Shown here: positions 43,235 through 51,473 of the stretch, one piece after another
Layout: each line of letters begins with the position of its first letter
Numbering within the stretch: the first letter of the stretch is position 1
Assembly (NCBI RefSeq): GCF_002831565.1
Contig: NZ_CP025096.1
Location: forward strand, 3,015,027-3,079,026
DNA length: 64,000 bases
DNA from: Spirosoma pollinicola
GTDB taxonomy: Bacteria; Bacteroidota; Bacteroidia; Cytophagales; Spirosomataceae
Reading direction: 5' to 3'
Position numbers and translations under genes: made by a program
Notes under the pieces: model-generated
Database searches by the model: none
What the model was told of the DNA's origin: nothing
The model's input: only the letters and a program-made list of their open reading frames with translations

Positions 43235-43500
43235 AATCTTAGGGTAAATTATACGGCAAATGACTGTCCACTAAGTACCGGTTTCCGTAACAGCAATACG
43301 TTTGTGTACTGGTTACTGGTTGTGGGCGAAATTTGTCAATTGGTAGATTGGAGTCCTACACTCACTCTAGAAAGAATAGCTTGCTGTATAATAACAAAGC
43401 ACTACTTTTTCTGGTGAATGTGCAAACTCAATAGACTACTTAAGGCTAAACACCGACAGATATACCGTTTAACTCGACAAAAAGCTGATGCCTGTTACGG

Positions 43501-45693
43501 CTAATTGATAAACACCTCATCGACAAGCAACAGGCCCTGATTGCCTTTGTTAGCGTGCCATTCCGGGAGTTTGGCCACTGGTTTCGCAACGATCTTGAGG
43601 AACGAAACGGTTTGCGGTTTAAAGGAGCAAACGACCGCCTTCAATATGGGAGTTGCTTTTTTTACGGGCTGCTCGGGCTTGAGCGTCGCAATTAATTTCA
43701 TCTGTTCGCGACTGTTGCCGCCCCAGATCTCAACCACCGACGGCGGGAAAATACCCGTTTCTTCCTCAACCATGATACGCAAAGCAACAGACGACACAGT
43801 AATCGGTTTGTTAAACTCCGAGACCAGTGCCATGTTATTTTTCCGGAATCCGCCCCAGTTGTTAGCCCAGGCGGGACTGTTGGCGTTGAAGGTGCCGAGT
43901 TTGCCATCAAAAAACGTGTGCGCACCGTCGGCCTGATGAACGGGATTGAGCGGCAAGAGCAAGTTCACGCTATCGGGTTTGTAAGTGCTTTTGTAAAAAT
44001 CGAAAGAAGCCACGTTGCTGCCATACCAACCCGACTTATAGGCTTTTGCTTTTATGAGCGTGGGTTGCGTGAGGGTCGTTTGGTTGGCAAAAACCTGTGA
44101 ATGGAGGCTATCGGGTTCTGTCCCATCGGTTGTGTAACGAATTTCAACACCTTTGATGGGGTGCTTAAGCTGGAGCGGTATAGCCTGAGTGAAAATGGTA
44201 GAGCTATTCTTCACCTGTGGCGGATTGAGCTTGATGGGCTCACTGTCGGCTCCATCGAACCCGGCAATGAACTGAATGCTCTTGTAGGCCTTTTGCAACT
44301 GCGCTACCTGCGAAGGCGTCAGTTTTGTGTTCCAGACAGAAATCGTTTTGAGCTTTTTGAAGTTGCCAAGCTGTTTTTGCAGGGCATCAAACGTGACGTT
44401 TGTACCCGTCAGCGAGAGGGTTTGCAGTTGTTTTAAGGCCGACAGCACCGATAAACCGGCGCCGGTTATGTCCGTAAAATTCAGGTCTAACTTCTGTAGA
44501 TTCTCGAACTCGCTAACCCGCTTTAAATCAGCATCTTTTACAGGCATTTTGTTGAGATTCAGGTAAACGACCTGCTCTTTAACAGAACTTAATTCTGTTA
44601 GTTTATCGGGTGTAAACGTAGCCTTGTTATACAGATTAACCGCCAACGCAGGCGACTCTTTTGCCAGTGGAGCCACCGTCCGATAGTCGTTGTTTAGCCC
44701 CTTGACGGTTTCTTCATCTGCCGCATCGAAATCATATTCATCAACGGGCTCAACGGGTTTAAATAAGGCCGATGCCATCAGGCGCAGCGAGTCGGTTGGG
44801 GGCAGGTCCAGCAGTTTCTTTTTATGTTCGGCACGGCCTTTTACCCATAGCGCCAGCAGGGTTATTTCCTGTGGGGTAAGCTGGGTTTCCCCCGACGGTG
44901 GCATGTGTTTTTTCTCGTCGACCGGCAAATGAATCCGTTCCAGTAGTAAGCTTATGTCGGGCTTACCGGCAACGAATAATTTACCTGTTTTACCGCCCTT
45001 CAGCATTCCCTCGATGGTAGCCAGACTCAACTGCCCCTTCAGTTTATCGGGATTGTGGCAACTGATGCACTTTTGTTCAAAAATGGGATGAATCACATCG
45101 TCATACACAAGGGCTTTGTCGAGTGCTACGGGAGCCGGTTTGAATCGGCTGCTTATCGGCTCGAACAGGAAATTATCGCCGTGGGTTAAACTGGCCCCAT
45201 AATGACCCGCACCAATCAGGAACAGCACCGTCACGACTGCACCAGCCTGAGCCATTCGGGGGGTGTACCAGGCCTTGCTCCTACCCCAGTAGATCAGCGA
45301 AGCCGCAAAAAAGATAGCGACTCCCGACCATTTGTGCCACTGCAACACCTGACCGCTATACCCATCTTCTTTAGCCAGAAACAGGCCCATGATAACCGTA
45401 ACCCCCGCCGACAACGCGCCAAGAAGAAGCAGATTGCGCAGAAAGTCGCGATAAAACTCCGCCAGGGCGGGGTTCGACGCGCTGGTTGTCCGAAAGCGAA
45501 ACGCTTCCATGACCATAGCCAGCAACAGAATGACAATAGGAAAATGAAGCACCAACGGGTGCATACGCCCCATTGGTTGCAGCCAAAGAGGCACCGCAAA
45601 CCTGTTGTTGAAGAGCAGCAGGAATACAATAAAGATACTCGACGCAAATAACGCCTGCTCCGCAAAACCGATTAGCTTTTTATTCATTTTCAA
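43501..45693 (-). CDS. Membrane DUF2231 - cytochrome - LRR - chitobiase-like protein
   Basis: 730 residues. Four N-terminal helices (about 15-170; MHPLVLHFPIVILLLAMVMEAF is the DUF2231 signature) anchor it to the inner membrane. Then a planctomycete-type cytochrome domain with haem motif CISCH near 210 and HMPPSGETQLTPQEITLLALWV, leucine-rich repeats (about 375-465; LQKLDLNFTDITGAGLSVL), a chitobiase/FN3-like domain (about 490-560; GVEIRYTTDGTEPDS) and a C-terminal sugar-binding-like sandwich. The combination suggests a membrane electron carrier tied to a carbohydrate or protein contact platform. It shares its N-terminal plan with the 51474 gene. Confidence 0.85.
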   Translation of the reverse strand: MKMNKKLIGFAEQALFASSIFIVFLLLFNNRFAVPLWLQPMGRMHPLVLHFPIVILLLAMVMEAFRFRTTSASNPALAEFYRDFLRNLLLLGALSAGVTVIMGLFLAKEDGYSGQVLQWHKWSGVAIFFAASLIYWGRSKAWYTPRMAQAGAVVTVLFLIGAGHYGASLTHGDNFLFEPISSRFKPAPVALDKALVYDDVIHPIFEQKCISCHNPDKLKGQLSLATIEGMLKGGKTGKLFVAGKPDISLLLERIHLPVDEKKHMPPSGETQLTPQEITLLALWVKGRAEHKKKLLDLPPTDSLRLMASALFKPVEPVDEYDFDAADEETVKGLNNDYRTVAPLAKESPALAVNLYNKATFTPDKLTELSSVKEQVVYLNLNKMPVKDADLKRVSEFENLQKLDLNFTDITGAGLSVLSALKQLQTLSLTGTNVTFDALQKQLGNFKKLKTISVWNTKLTPSQVAQLQKAYKSIQFIAGFDGADSEPIKLNPPQVKNSSTIFTQAIPLQLKHPIKGVEIRYTTDGTEPDSLHSQVFANQTTLTQPTLIKAKAYKSGWYGSNVASFDFYKSTYKPDSVNLLLPLNPVHQADGAHTFFDGKLGTFNANSPAWANNWGGFRKNNMALVSEFNKPITVSSVALRIMVEEETGIFPPSVVEIWGGNSREQMKLIATLKPEQPVKKATPILKAVVCSFKPQTVSFLKIVAKPVAKLPEWHANKGNQGLLLVDEVFIN

Positions 45694-45714
45694 ATCACCA
45701 GATTATGCATTAGT

Positions 45715-45802
45715 TGTACCAAACAGCTTCTAGCTGTTTGAGAGCGGCTAATTACTCGCCAACTTGTTCCTCGACGCAAACAGCTAGAAGCTGTTTGGTA
45801 CA
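45715..45802. repeat. Perfect 26-bp inverted repeat between two genes
   Basis: Arms at 45715-45740 and 45777-45802 are exact reverse complements; each arm itself contains a nested palindrome (aacagcttctagctgtt). It fills the gap between the DUF1501 gene (45809) and the DUF2231-cytochrome gene (45693). Confidence 0.9.
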
Positions 45803-45808
45803 GTCAAA

Positions 45809-47260
45809 TCACACAAGAATATCATGGACAACTTTCCCCGACACATCGGTCAATCGATACCGACGGCCTAAATGTTTGAAGATTAGCTTCTCGTGGTTCA
45901 GCCCCATCTGATTCAGGATAGTGGCCTGAAAGTCATGCACGTGCACCGGATTTTGCACGATGTTGTATCCCATCTCATCTGTTTCGCCATACACGATGCC
46001 GGGTTTGATACCACCGCCCGCCATCCAGACAGTAAAGCAGCGCGGGTGATGATCGCGACCGTAGTTATCTTTTGTCAGCTTGCCCTGCGTGTAGCTGGTA
46101 CGGCCAAACTCACCGCCCCAGATGACCAGTGTTTCGTCCAGTAAGCCCCGTTGCTTGAGGTCGGTTACCAGCGCAGCCGATGCCTGATCGACGTCCTTCG
46201 CTTGCTTCGCTATCTCGAATGGGAGGTTGCCGTGCTGGTCCCACCCCTGATGGTACAACTGCACAAACCGCACGCCATTTTCCGATAGTTTACGGGCCAG
46301 CAAACAGTTGGCGGCAAAGGTGCCCGGAACCAGACAATCGGGACCATAGAGCTTAATTATATCGTCCGGCTCTTTCGACAAGTCCATTACCTCGGGCACA
46401 GCAGTCTGCATCCGGTAGGCCATTTCATATTGCTTCACTTTGGCACTTATTTCTGGATCACCAAACTCCTGATACGATAAATCGTTGAGTTGTGCCAGAT
46501 TGTCGAGCATATCGCGTCGATCCTGCCGGTCCATACCGTCGGGGTCGCGCAGGTACAAAACGGGGTCCTCGCCCTTGCTGAACTGAACACCCTGGTGAAT
46601 GGAATCCAGAAATCCGTTCGACCAAAGTTTGGAGTAAACGCCCTGCCCGTTGCCAATTCCGCGAGATAGCAACACGGTGAAGTTCGGCAGGTTTTTGTTT
46701 TCGTTTCCCAGTCCATAACTCAGCCACGAACCCATGCTTGGCCGGTTGCCCTGCTGTGAACCCGTTTGCAAAAAGGTAAGTGCCGGGTCGTGGTTAATGG
46801 CCTCGGTAAACATGGATTTGACGATGCAGAGGTCGTCCACGATTTTGGCCGTATATGGAAATAAATCGCTCACCCACGCCCGCGATTGACCATATTGCTT
46901 AAAGTCGACAAACGAACCTACCAGCGGAAACTCTTTCTGGTTGGCAGTCATGCCCGTAAGCCGCTGCGTTCCCCGAACGGAAGGCGGTATCTCCTGCCCC
47001 ATCATCTCCCGCAATTTGGGTTTGTAGTCGAACAGTTCCTGCTGCGACGGTGCGCCGTTCTGAAACAGGTAGATAACCCGTTTGGCTTTGGGCGCAAAAT
47101 GCGGAATACCGGGCGTCAAGCCGTCTTCGGCTCCGCTCCCACTGAACAGATCAGGGATTAGCAAAGAGCCCAGAGCCGCACTACCCAAGCCCAAACTCAG
47201 TCGGGAGAGGAAGCGACGTCGGTTAAAATTCAGACCGTGTTCGAGAATTTCTTTTTCCAT
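45809..47260 (-). CDS. DUF1501 protein, TAT-exported
   Basis: 483 residues with a twin-arginine motif (NRRRFLSRLSLGLG). Family motifs: FAPKAKRVIYLFQNGAPSQQELFDYKP, PLVGSFVDFKQYG, LPNFTVLLSRG, GVRFVQLYHQGWDQHGNLP, ETLVIWGGEFGRTSYTQG and DNYGRDHHPRCFTVWMAGGGIKPG, which place it in the alkaline-phosphatase-like DUF1501 superfamily. It is the usual partner of PSCyt1/DUF1549/DUF1553 proteins, and lies 109 bp after one (47370). The reaction is not established. It differs from the second DUF1501 protein here (49790) in the catalytic-site details and in having no lipobox. Confidence 0.9.
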   Translation of the reverse strand: MEKEILEHGLNFNRRRFLSRLSLGLGSAALGSLLIPDLFSGSGAEDGLTPGIPHFAPKAKRVIYLFQNGAPSQQELFDYKPKLREMMGQEIPPSVRGTQRLTGMTANQKEFPLVGSFVDFKQYGQSRAWVSDLFPYTAKIVDDLCIVKSMFTEAINHDPALTFLQTGSQQGNRPSMGSWLSYGLGNENKNLPNFTVLLSRGIGNGQGVYSKLWSNGFLDSIHQGVQFSKGEDPVLYLRDPDGMDRQDRRDMLDNLAQLNDLSYQEFGDPEISAKVKQYEMAYRMQTAVPEVMDLSKEPDDIIKLYGPDCLVPGTFAANCLLARKLSENGVRFVQLYHQGWDQHGNLPFEIAKQAKDVDQASAALVTDLKQRGLLDETLVIWGGEFGRTSYTQGKLTKDNYGRDHHPRCFTVWMAGGGIKPGIVYGETDEMGYNIVQNPVHVHDFQATILNQMGLNHEKLIFKHLGRRYRLTDVSGKVVHDILV

Positions 47261-47280
47261 GAGTCTCGGTTAATTTAATC

Positions 47281-47363
47281 CCTAAATCTCCTAAAGGAGA
47301 CTTGAGCTTGACTGTTCTCAACTAAAGTCCCCTTTAGGCCGGGCCGCCGTTGCGGGATTTAGG
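47281..47363. repeat. Inverted repeat of the ccctaaat type
   Basis: Outer arms cctaaatc (47281-47288) and gatttagg (47356-47363); inner arms ctaaaggagact (47291-47302) and agtcccctttag (47326-47337) with one mismatch. A GC-rich piece (ccgggccgccgttgc) bulges on one side. It looks like a palindromic interspersed repeat. Confidence 0.7.
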
Positions 47364-47369
47364 GGTTTC

Positions 47370-49691
47370 TCAGGACTTTGTGATGGTTTCTTCCAGATTA
47401 TAAATGGTCGTCACGACCCTCATTAGCGCTGCCAATTTCGTCTTGTCGACTCTTGCCGGGATTGGGCATTCGCCTACAGCCAATGATCTGGTGACGCTCA
47501 TTGGCGTGAGTTTTTTCAACTCTTTGTCGTAATAGGCCGTCAATAGCTCCGTCTCTTTTTCGCTGGGTTTCCGGCTCACGATCATCCGAAAAGCTTTACT
47601 GATCTTATCGTTTACGCCACTGTTTTCCTGCAACAGCCGGGCCGCCAATACCCGCGACGCTTCCAGCACGGTTGGGTCGTTCATCATAACCAATGCCTGC
47701 AAGGGGGTGTTGGTTTTAAGCCGTTTCACCTCGCACAGATCGCGGTTACTGGCATCAAAAATCGCCATCGAAGGCGGAGGGACGGTGCGTTTGATGAGCG
47801 TGTACATACCCCGCCGGTACAGGCTTGACCCATGATCCTGATTGTATGCCGACAGCAACCCGCGCCCCGATGTCGCTCCCTCCCACAAACCCGCAGGCTG
47901 ATACGGTTTTACGCTTGGCCCGCCAATGGTTGGGTTCAGTAGCCCGCTGCTGCTTAACACCAGGTCTTTCACAAATTCGGCGTCAATACGGTAGCGTGGC
48001 CCTCGTGCCAGCAATATATTATCCGGGTCGGCGGCTAGTTTCTCGGGCGTAATGACCGCCGATTGCCGGTACGTAGCCGAAGTTACCATCTGTTTCACGA
48101 GCCGTTTGATGTCCCAGTTATGCTCCATGAAATCGACCGCGAGCCAGTCGAGCAGAGCCGGGTGCGACGGCAGATCGCCCTGCATCCCGAAATCGCCGGC
48201 TGTTTTCACAATCCCTTTCCCAAAAAACTCCTGCCACAACTGGTTCACATATACCCGTGCCGTGAGGGGGTTCTTTTTATCGAACAGCCACTTTGCGAGT
48301 CCCAGGCGATTCTTGGGATAGCTGGAATCGAAGGGCAGAATTGCTTTGGGCGTTCCGGGCTGCACTTCCTCGCCGGGGGCATCATACACACCCCGTTTTA
48401 GTACAAACGTTTTTCGGGTCGTGTCCAGATCACCCATAACCGATACAATCAGGCGATTGGTATCGCGCTTGTTGACGAACGACAAAATACCCTTCACGTC
48501 CTCATCGCTAATTTCCATCAGGGGTTTCTTGGCATAGGTATCCGGCCCGCCGATAACCGACTCCATACCCACCTCCTTCACGTTATTGAAAAACGCGAAC
48601 AACTGGTAATATTCTTTGTGCGAAAATGGGTCGTATTTATGGTCGTGGCAGTGCGCACATTCGAGCGTCACACCCAGCAAACCTTTTCCGAACAGATCAT
48701 TTCGGTCGGTTACGTACATGGTTCTGTATTCCTCCTGAATGGTGCCACCTTCTTCAGTTATTTTATGATTCCGATTGAAACCCGTAGCCAGCAACTGTTC
48801 TTTCGTTGACTCCGGCATCAGGTCGCCCGCTAGCTGCCAGCTCACGAAATCGCTGTAATGCATATTCTTGTTGAAGGCATGAATGACCCAATCGCGCCAG
48901 GGCCATTGCGTGCGGTAGCCATCGTCCTGATACCCGTGCGAATCGGCATAGCGGGCCAGATCGAGCCAATGCAAGGCCATTTTTTCGCCATAGGCCGGAC
49001 TTTTCAGCAGTTGATCGACAACCTTTTCGTAGGCGTTCGGGCTCTTGTCAGCCAGAAAGCCATCCATCAGTTGCAGACTCGGCGGCAGTCCGTTCAGGTC
49101 CAGACTCAACCGCTTTAGCAGACGCTCTTTATCGGCTTCATCGTTAGGCGAAAGTCCCTTTTGTTCCTGTTTTTGAAGAATGAAATAGTCAATCTCATTT
49201 TTCGGCCAGTCGGTCTGTTCTATCGTTGGGAGAGCGGGCTTTTTCGGAGCCACAAAGGCCCAGTGTTTTTCGTAGGTAGCGCCCTGCTTGATCCACTTCT
49301 CGATCAGCTTTATTTCGCGGGCGGAGAGTTTTAGATTCGATGCGGGCGGAGGCATCATGACCGATGTGTCGGGCGAGCTAATCCGCAAAAACACTTCCGA
49401 CAATTCGGGTTTACCGGGCACCAGCGCGTGGGCAGTTGGGTGCTCTGCCAGCGCTTTGTAGGCGCTTTCGGCCATGTCGAGTCGCAGCCCGGCTTCGCGT
49501 TTGTTGGCATCGGGTCCATGACAGGCCAGGCATTTATCCGAAAGGATTGGCCGAATATCGAAGTTATAACTGACCAAATCCGGGACACCCTCCGGCCCCG
49601 TATGATCGGCAACCCGGTTGGTCGTACAGGACTGTATGTACCACACAAAACCAGCAATTACAGCCAGCAAATAGTAAGGAAGCTTACCCAT
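47370..49691 (-). CDS. PSCyt1/DUF1549/DUF1553 cytochrome lipoprotein
   Basis: 773 residues. Lipoprotein-like N-terminus (VWYIQSCTT). The planctomycete cytochrome domain has its first haem motif CLACH near 53, then MMPPPASNLKLSAREIKLIEKWI. DUF1549 (about 145-365) contains RLSLDLNGLPPS, LLKSPAYGEKMALHWLDLARYADSHGYQDD and a second CAHCH motif near 343. DUF1553 (about 450-720) contains NPLTARVYVNQLWQEFFGKGIVKTAGDFGMQG and RRGMYTLIKRTVPPPSMAIFDASNRDLCEVKR. These proteins pair with DUF1501 proteins, as here (45809 and 49790 on both sides). They are thought to carry out haem-dependent steps in polysaccharide breakdown; the reaction is not known. It has no long C-terminal lectin part, and is relatively short. 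Confidence 0.9.
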   Translation of the reverse strand: MGKLPYYLLAVIAGFVWYIQSCTTNRVADHTGPEGVPDLVSYNFDIRPILSDKCLACHGPDANKREAGLRLDMAESAYKALAEHPTAHALVPGKPELSEVFLRISSPDTSVMMPPPASNLKLSAREIKLIEKWIKQGATYEKHWAFVAPKKPALPTIEQTDWPKNEIDYFILQKQEQKGLSPNDEADKERLLKRLSLDLNGLPPSLQLMDGFLADKSPNAYEKVVDQLLKSPAYGEKMALHWLDLARYADSHGYQDDGYRTQWPWRDWVIHAFNKNMHYSDFVSWQLAGDLMPESTKEQLLATGFNRNHKITEEGGTIQEEYRTMYVTDRNDLFGKGLLGVTLECAHCHDHKYDPFSHKEYYQLFAFFNNVKEVGMESVIGGPDTYAKKPLMEISDEDVKGILSFVNKRDTNRLIVSVMGDLDTTRKTFVLKRGVYDAPGEEVQPGTPKAILPFDSSYPKNRLGLAKWLFDKKNPLTARVYVNQLWQEFFGKGIVKTAGDFGMQGDLPSHPALLDWLAVDFMEHNWDIKRLVKQMVTSATYRQSAVITPEKLAADPDNILLARGPRYRIDAEFVKDLVLSSSGLLNPTIGGPSVKPYQPAGLWEGATSGRGLLSAYNQDHGSSLYRRGMYTLIKRTVPPPSMAIFDASNRDLCEVKRLKTNTPLQALVMMNDPTVLEASRVLAARLLQENSGVNDKISKAFRMIVSRKPSEKETELLTAYYDKELKKLTPMSVTRSLAVGECPIPARVDKTKLAALMRVVTTIYNLEETITKS

Positions 49692-49751
49692 ACGTCAAGG
49701 TTGGTTTAAAGCTCTGCTGTTGTTTGACATAGAGACACTAATAGCGCGTTT

Positions 49752-49781
49752 GATAGCGCGAACGTCTTCGTTCGTGCTATC
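49752..49781 (-). terminator. Hairpin after a DUF1501 gene
   Basis: gatagcgcgaacg (49752-49764) with cgttcgtgctatc (49769-49781): 12 of 13 pairs, 4-nt loop tctt. It lies just past the 3' end of the 49790 gene and may end or protect its transcript. Confidence 0.6.
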
Positions 49782-49789
49782 GTCACACA

Positions 49790-51226
49790 TCAAATCAGCA
49801 AGTCCAGAACGGGTTTACCCAGCCCATCGGGTGTTGAATAAAACGGGCGTTTCTCCACTTCATAATGCGTTTCTGGCGGAATGCCCAGCGCATGATAAAC
49901 CGTTTGGTGAATGCCTTCTATATGCACCGGATTCTCGATGGTTTTGCAGGGTCGTTCGTCGGCAGTTTTGCCATAGACAAACCCTTTTTTTATACCTCCG
50001 CCGAACATGAGAATGGAACAGCCATCGGTAAAGTGTCGGTGCATACCATAAAATTTCAGATCGGACAGAATCTCAGGCTGTTGCACCTGCTCCTGCACCT
50101 TCGCACCCGGCCGACCTTCGACCATCATGTCGCGGCTGAATTCACTAGCCAGTATGATCATCGTACGATCCAGACGTCCGCTCTTATCCAGGTCTTTAAT
50201 AAGTTGCGCCACAGGGCCGTCGATCTGTTTTTTCATATCTTCCAGACGTGTATGGCCGTTTTCATGCGTATCCCAGCCCTTAAACGGCTCATATTCCGTC
50301 GTGACGCTTATGAACCGGGCACCCTGTTCGGTAAGTCGGCGGGCCAGCAAGCAGCCCAGACCAAACTTGCCTGTGTTATAAATATCGTAGCTGGCTTTGG
50401 GCTCTTTGCTCAGGTCGAACGCTTTAGCTTCGGGCGAGTTGAGCAGCATATAGGCCTGTTCCATCGACCGTTTGAGCGACTCTTTCTGATAATCGCTGCC
50501 ATACTCGCCCATCGGTCCATTGCTGATCAGGTCGTTGTATAACTGATTCCGTCGCTCAAACCGTTTGGCATCCATACCCACCGGCGGGCGAACGCTCTCC
50601 AGTCCCTGACTAGGATCGGGAATAAAGAACGGACCAAACTCATTTCCCAAAAAACCAGCGGTGTGAAATGCTTTTAGCTCTTCGGCCTCGCCCACCGTAA
50701 ACCGCTGGCCAATATCGATAAAGGCAGGAATTACGGGGTTCTTCGGGCCCAGTTCCTTTGCAATCCAGGAGCCCAGATGGGGAGCAGCCACGGTTTGAGG
50801 GGGTTCGTAGCTGGTGTGCCAGTGATACTGATGGCGCGAATGCAGAATATGCCCCATGTCTGCGGCTACATACGAGCGAATCAGGGTTCCCTTATCCATA
50901 ACCTTGCCAATAGATTGCAGTCCATCGGAAAAGTTGATACCATCAAGCACCGTAGGGATAGGCTTAAACGTGCTCAACACCCGATTGCCTTCCATGCCTT
51001 TCTCAAAAGAAGTGTAGCGTTTGGGGTCGAAGGTTTCGGTGTGGGCCATACCGCCCGCCATCCACAATAGAATCACGGTATCGGCGGTGCCGCTGGTTTC
51101 GCCCGGTTTTGGAGTCCGGCTACACCCCGACAACAGACTCGACATGGGCGCACCAGCCGCAAAAGCCGCCATTGTAGCCGCACTTGTTCGTTGCAGAAAC
51201 TCCCGTCTATTCCAGTTATTTTTCAT
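49790..51226 (-). CDS. DUF1501 protein with TAT/lipobox-like leader
   Basis: 478 residues. The leader NRREFLQRTSAATMAAFAAG is twin-arginine-like and is followed by LLSGCS, so a TAT-exported lipoprotein is likely. Family motifs: TVILLWMAGGMAHTETFDPKRY, HILHSRHQYHWHTSYEPP, GARFISVTTEYEPFKGWDTHENGHTRLEDMK, DRTMIILASEFSRDM and GMHRHFTDGCSILMFGGGIKKG. It belongs to the same superfamily as 45809 but to a clearly different branch. It is flanked by the two PSCyt1 proteins (47370 and 51474), and probably each pair forms a unit. Confidence 0.9.
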   Translation of the reverse strand: MKNNWNRREFLQRTSAATMAAFAAGAPMSSLLSGCSRTPKPGETSGTADTVILLWMAGGMAHTETFDPKRYTSFEKGMEGNRVLSTFKPIPTVLDGINFSDGLQSIGKVMDKGTLIRSYVAADMGHILHSRHQYHWHTSYEPPQTVAAPHLGSWIAKELGPKNPVIPAFIDIGQRFTVGEAEELKAFHTAGFLGNEFGPFFIPDPSQGLESVRPPVGMDAKRFERRNQLYNDLISNGPMGEYGSDYQKESLKRSMEQAYMLLNSPEAKAFDLSKEPKASYDIYNTGKFGLGCLLARRLTEQGARFISVTTEYEPFKGWDTHENGHTRLEDMKKQIDGPVAQLIKDLDKSGRLDRTMIILASEFSRDMMVEGRPGAKVQEQVQQPEILSDLKFYGMHRHFTDGCSILMFGGGIKKGFVYGKTADERPCKTIENPVHIEGIHQTVYHALGIPPETHYEVEKRPFYSTPDGLGKPVLDLLI

Positions 51227-51350
51227 TTCGCTGTCAGTTCTAAAGCACGTATACGATCTCCGCGCTCAGTAGTTGTGCATCAGATAGTTATAAGCGTTTA
51301 TTTACTACTTCTTACTTAAAAAAAATACACCATCACTGCTTTAAACGGCA

Positions 51351-51467
51351 ATAGAACGCTGATTTTTATGATTACTACGATTTGTCAAGATTGAATTCAA
51401 CAAACCACTTGGTTCTTCCTGGGAAAAGCAGTGAAAATCATAGTACTTATACCAATCAGCGTTCTAT
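51351..51467. repeat. Inverted repeat element in the 51.2-51.5 kb gap
   Basis: Arms atagaacgctgatt (51351-51364) and aatcagcgttctat (51454-51467) are perfect 14-bp complements, followed inside by partly complementary atgattact / tcatagtact segments. A second pair, cactgcttt (51335-51343) with aaagcagtg (51425-51433), crosses it. It fills most of the 247-bp gap between 49790-51226 and 51474-53837. Confidence 0.65.
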
Positions 51468-51473
51468 CGAACT

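Noticed and set aside
45202-45651. Open frame of 149 codons on the plus strand
   Set aside because: Antisense to the membrane part of the DUF2231-cytochrome protein; the composition (Gln, Arg, His-rich) is that of a reverse-strand shadow.
49865-50542. 225-codon open frame on the plus strand
   Set aside because: It lies wholly antisense to the clear DUF1501 gene at 49790-51226 and has low-complexity composition without a recognisable domain.
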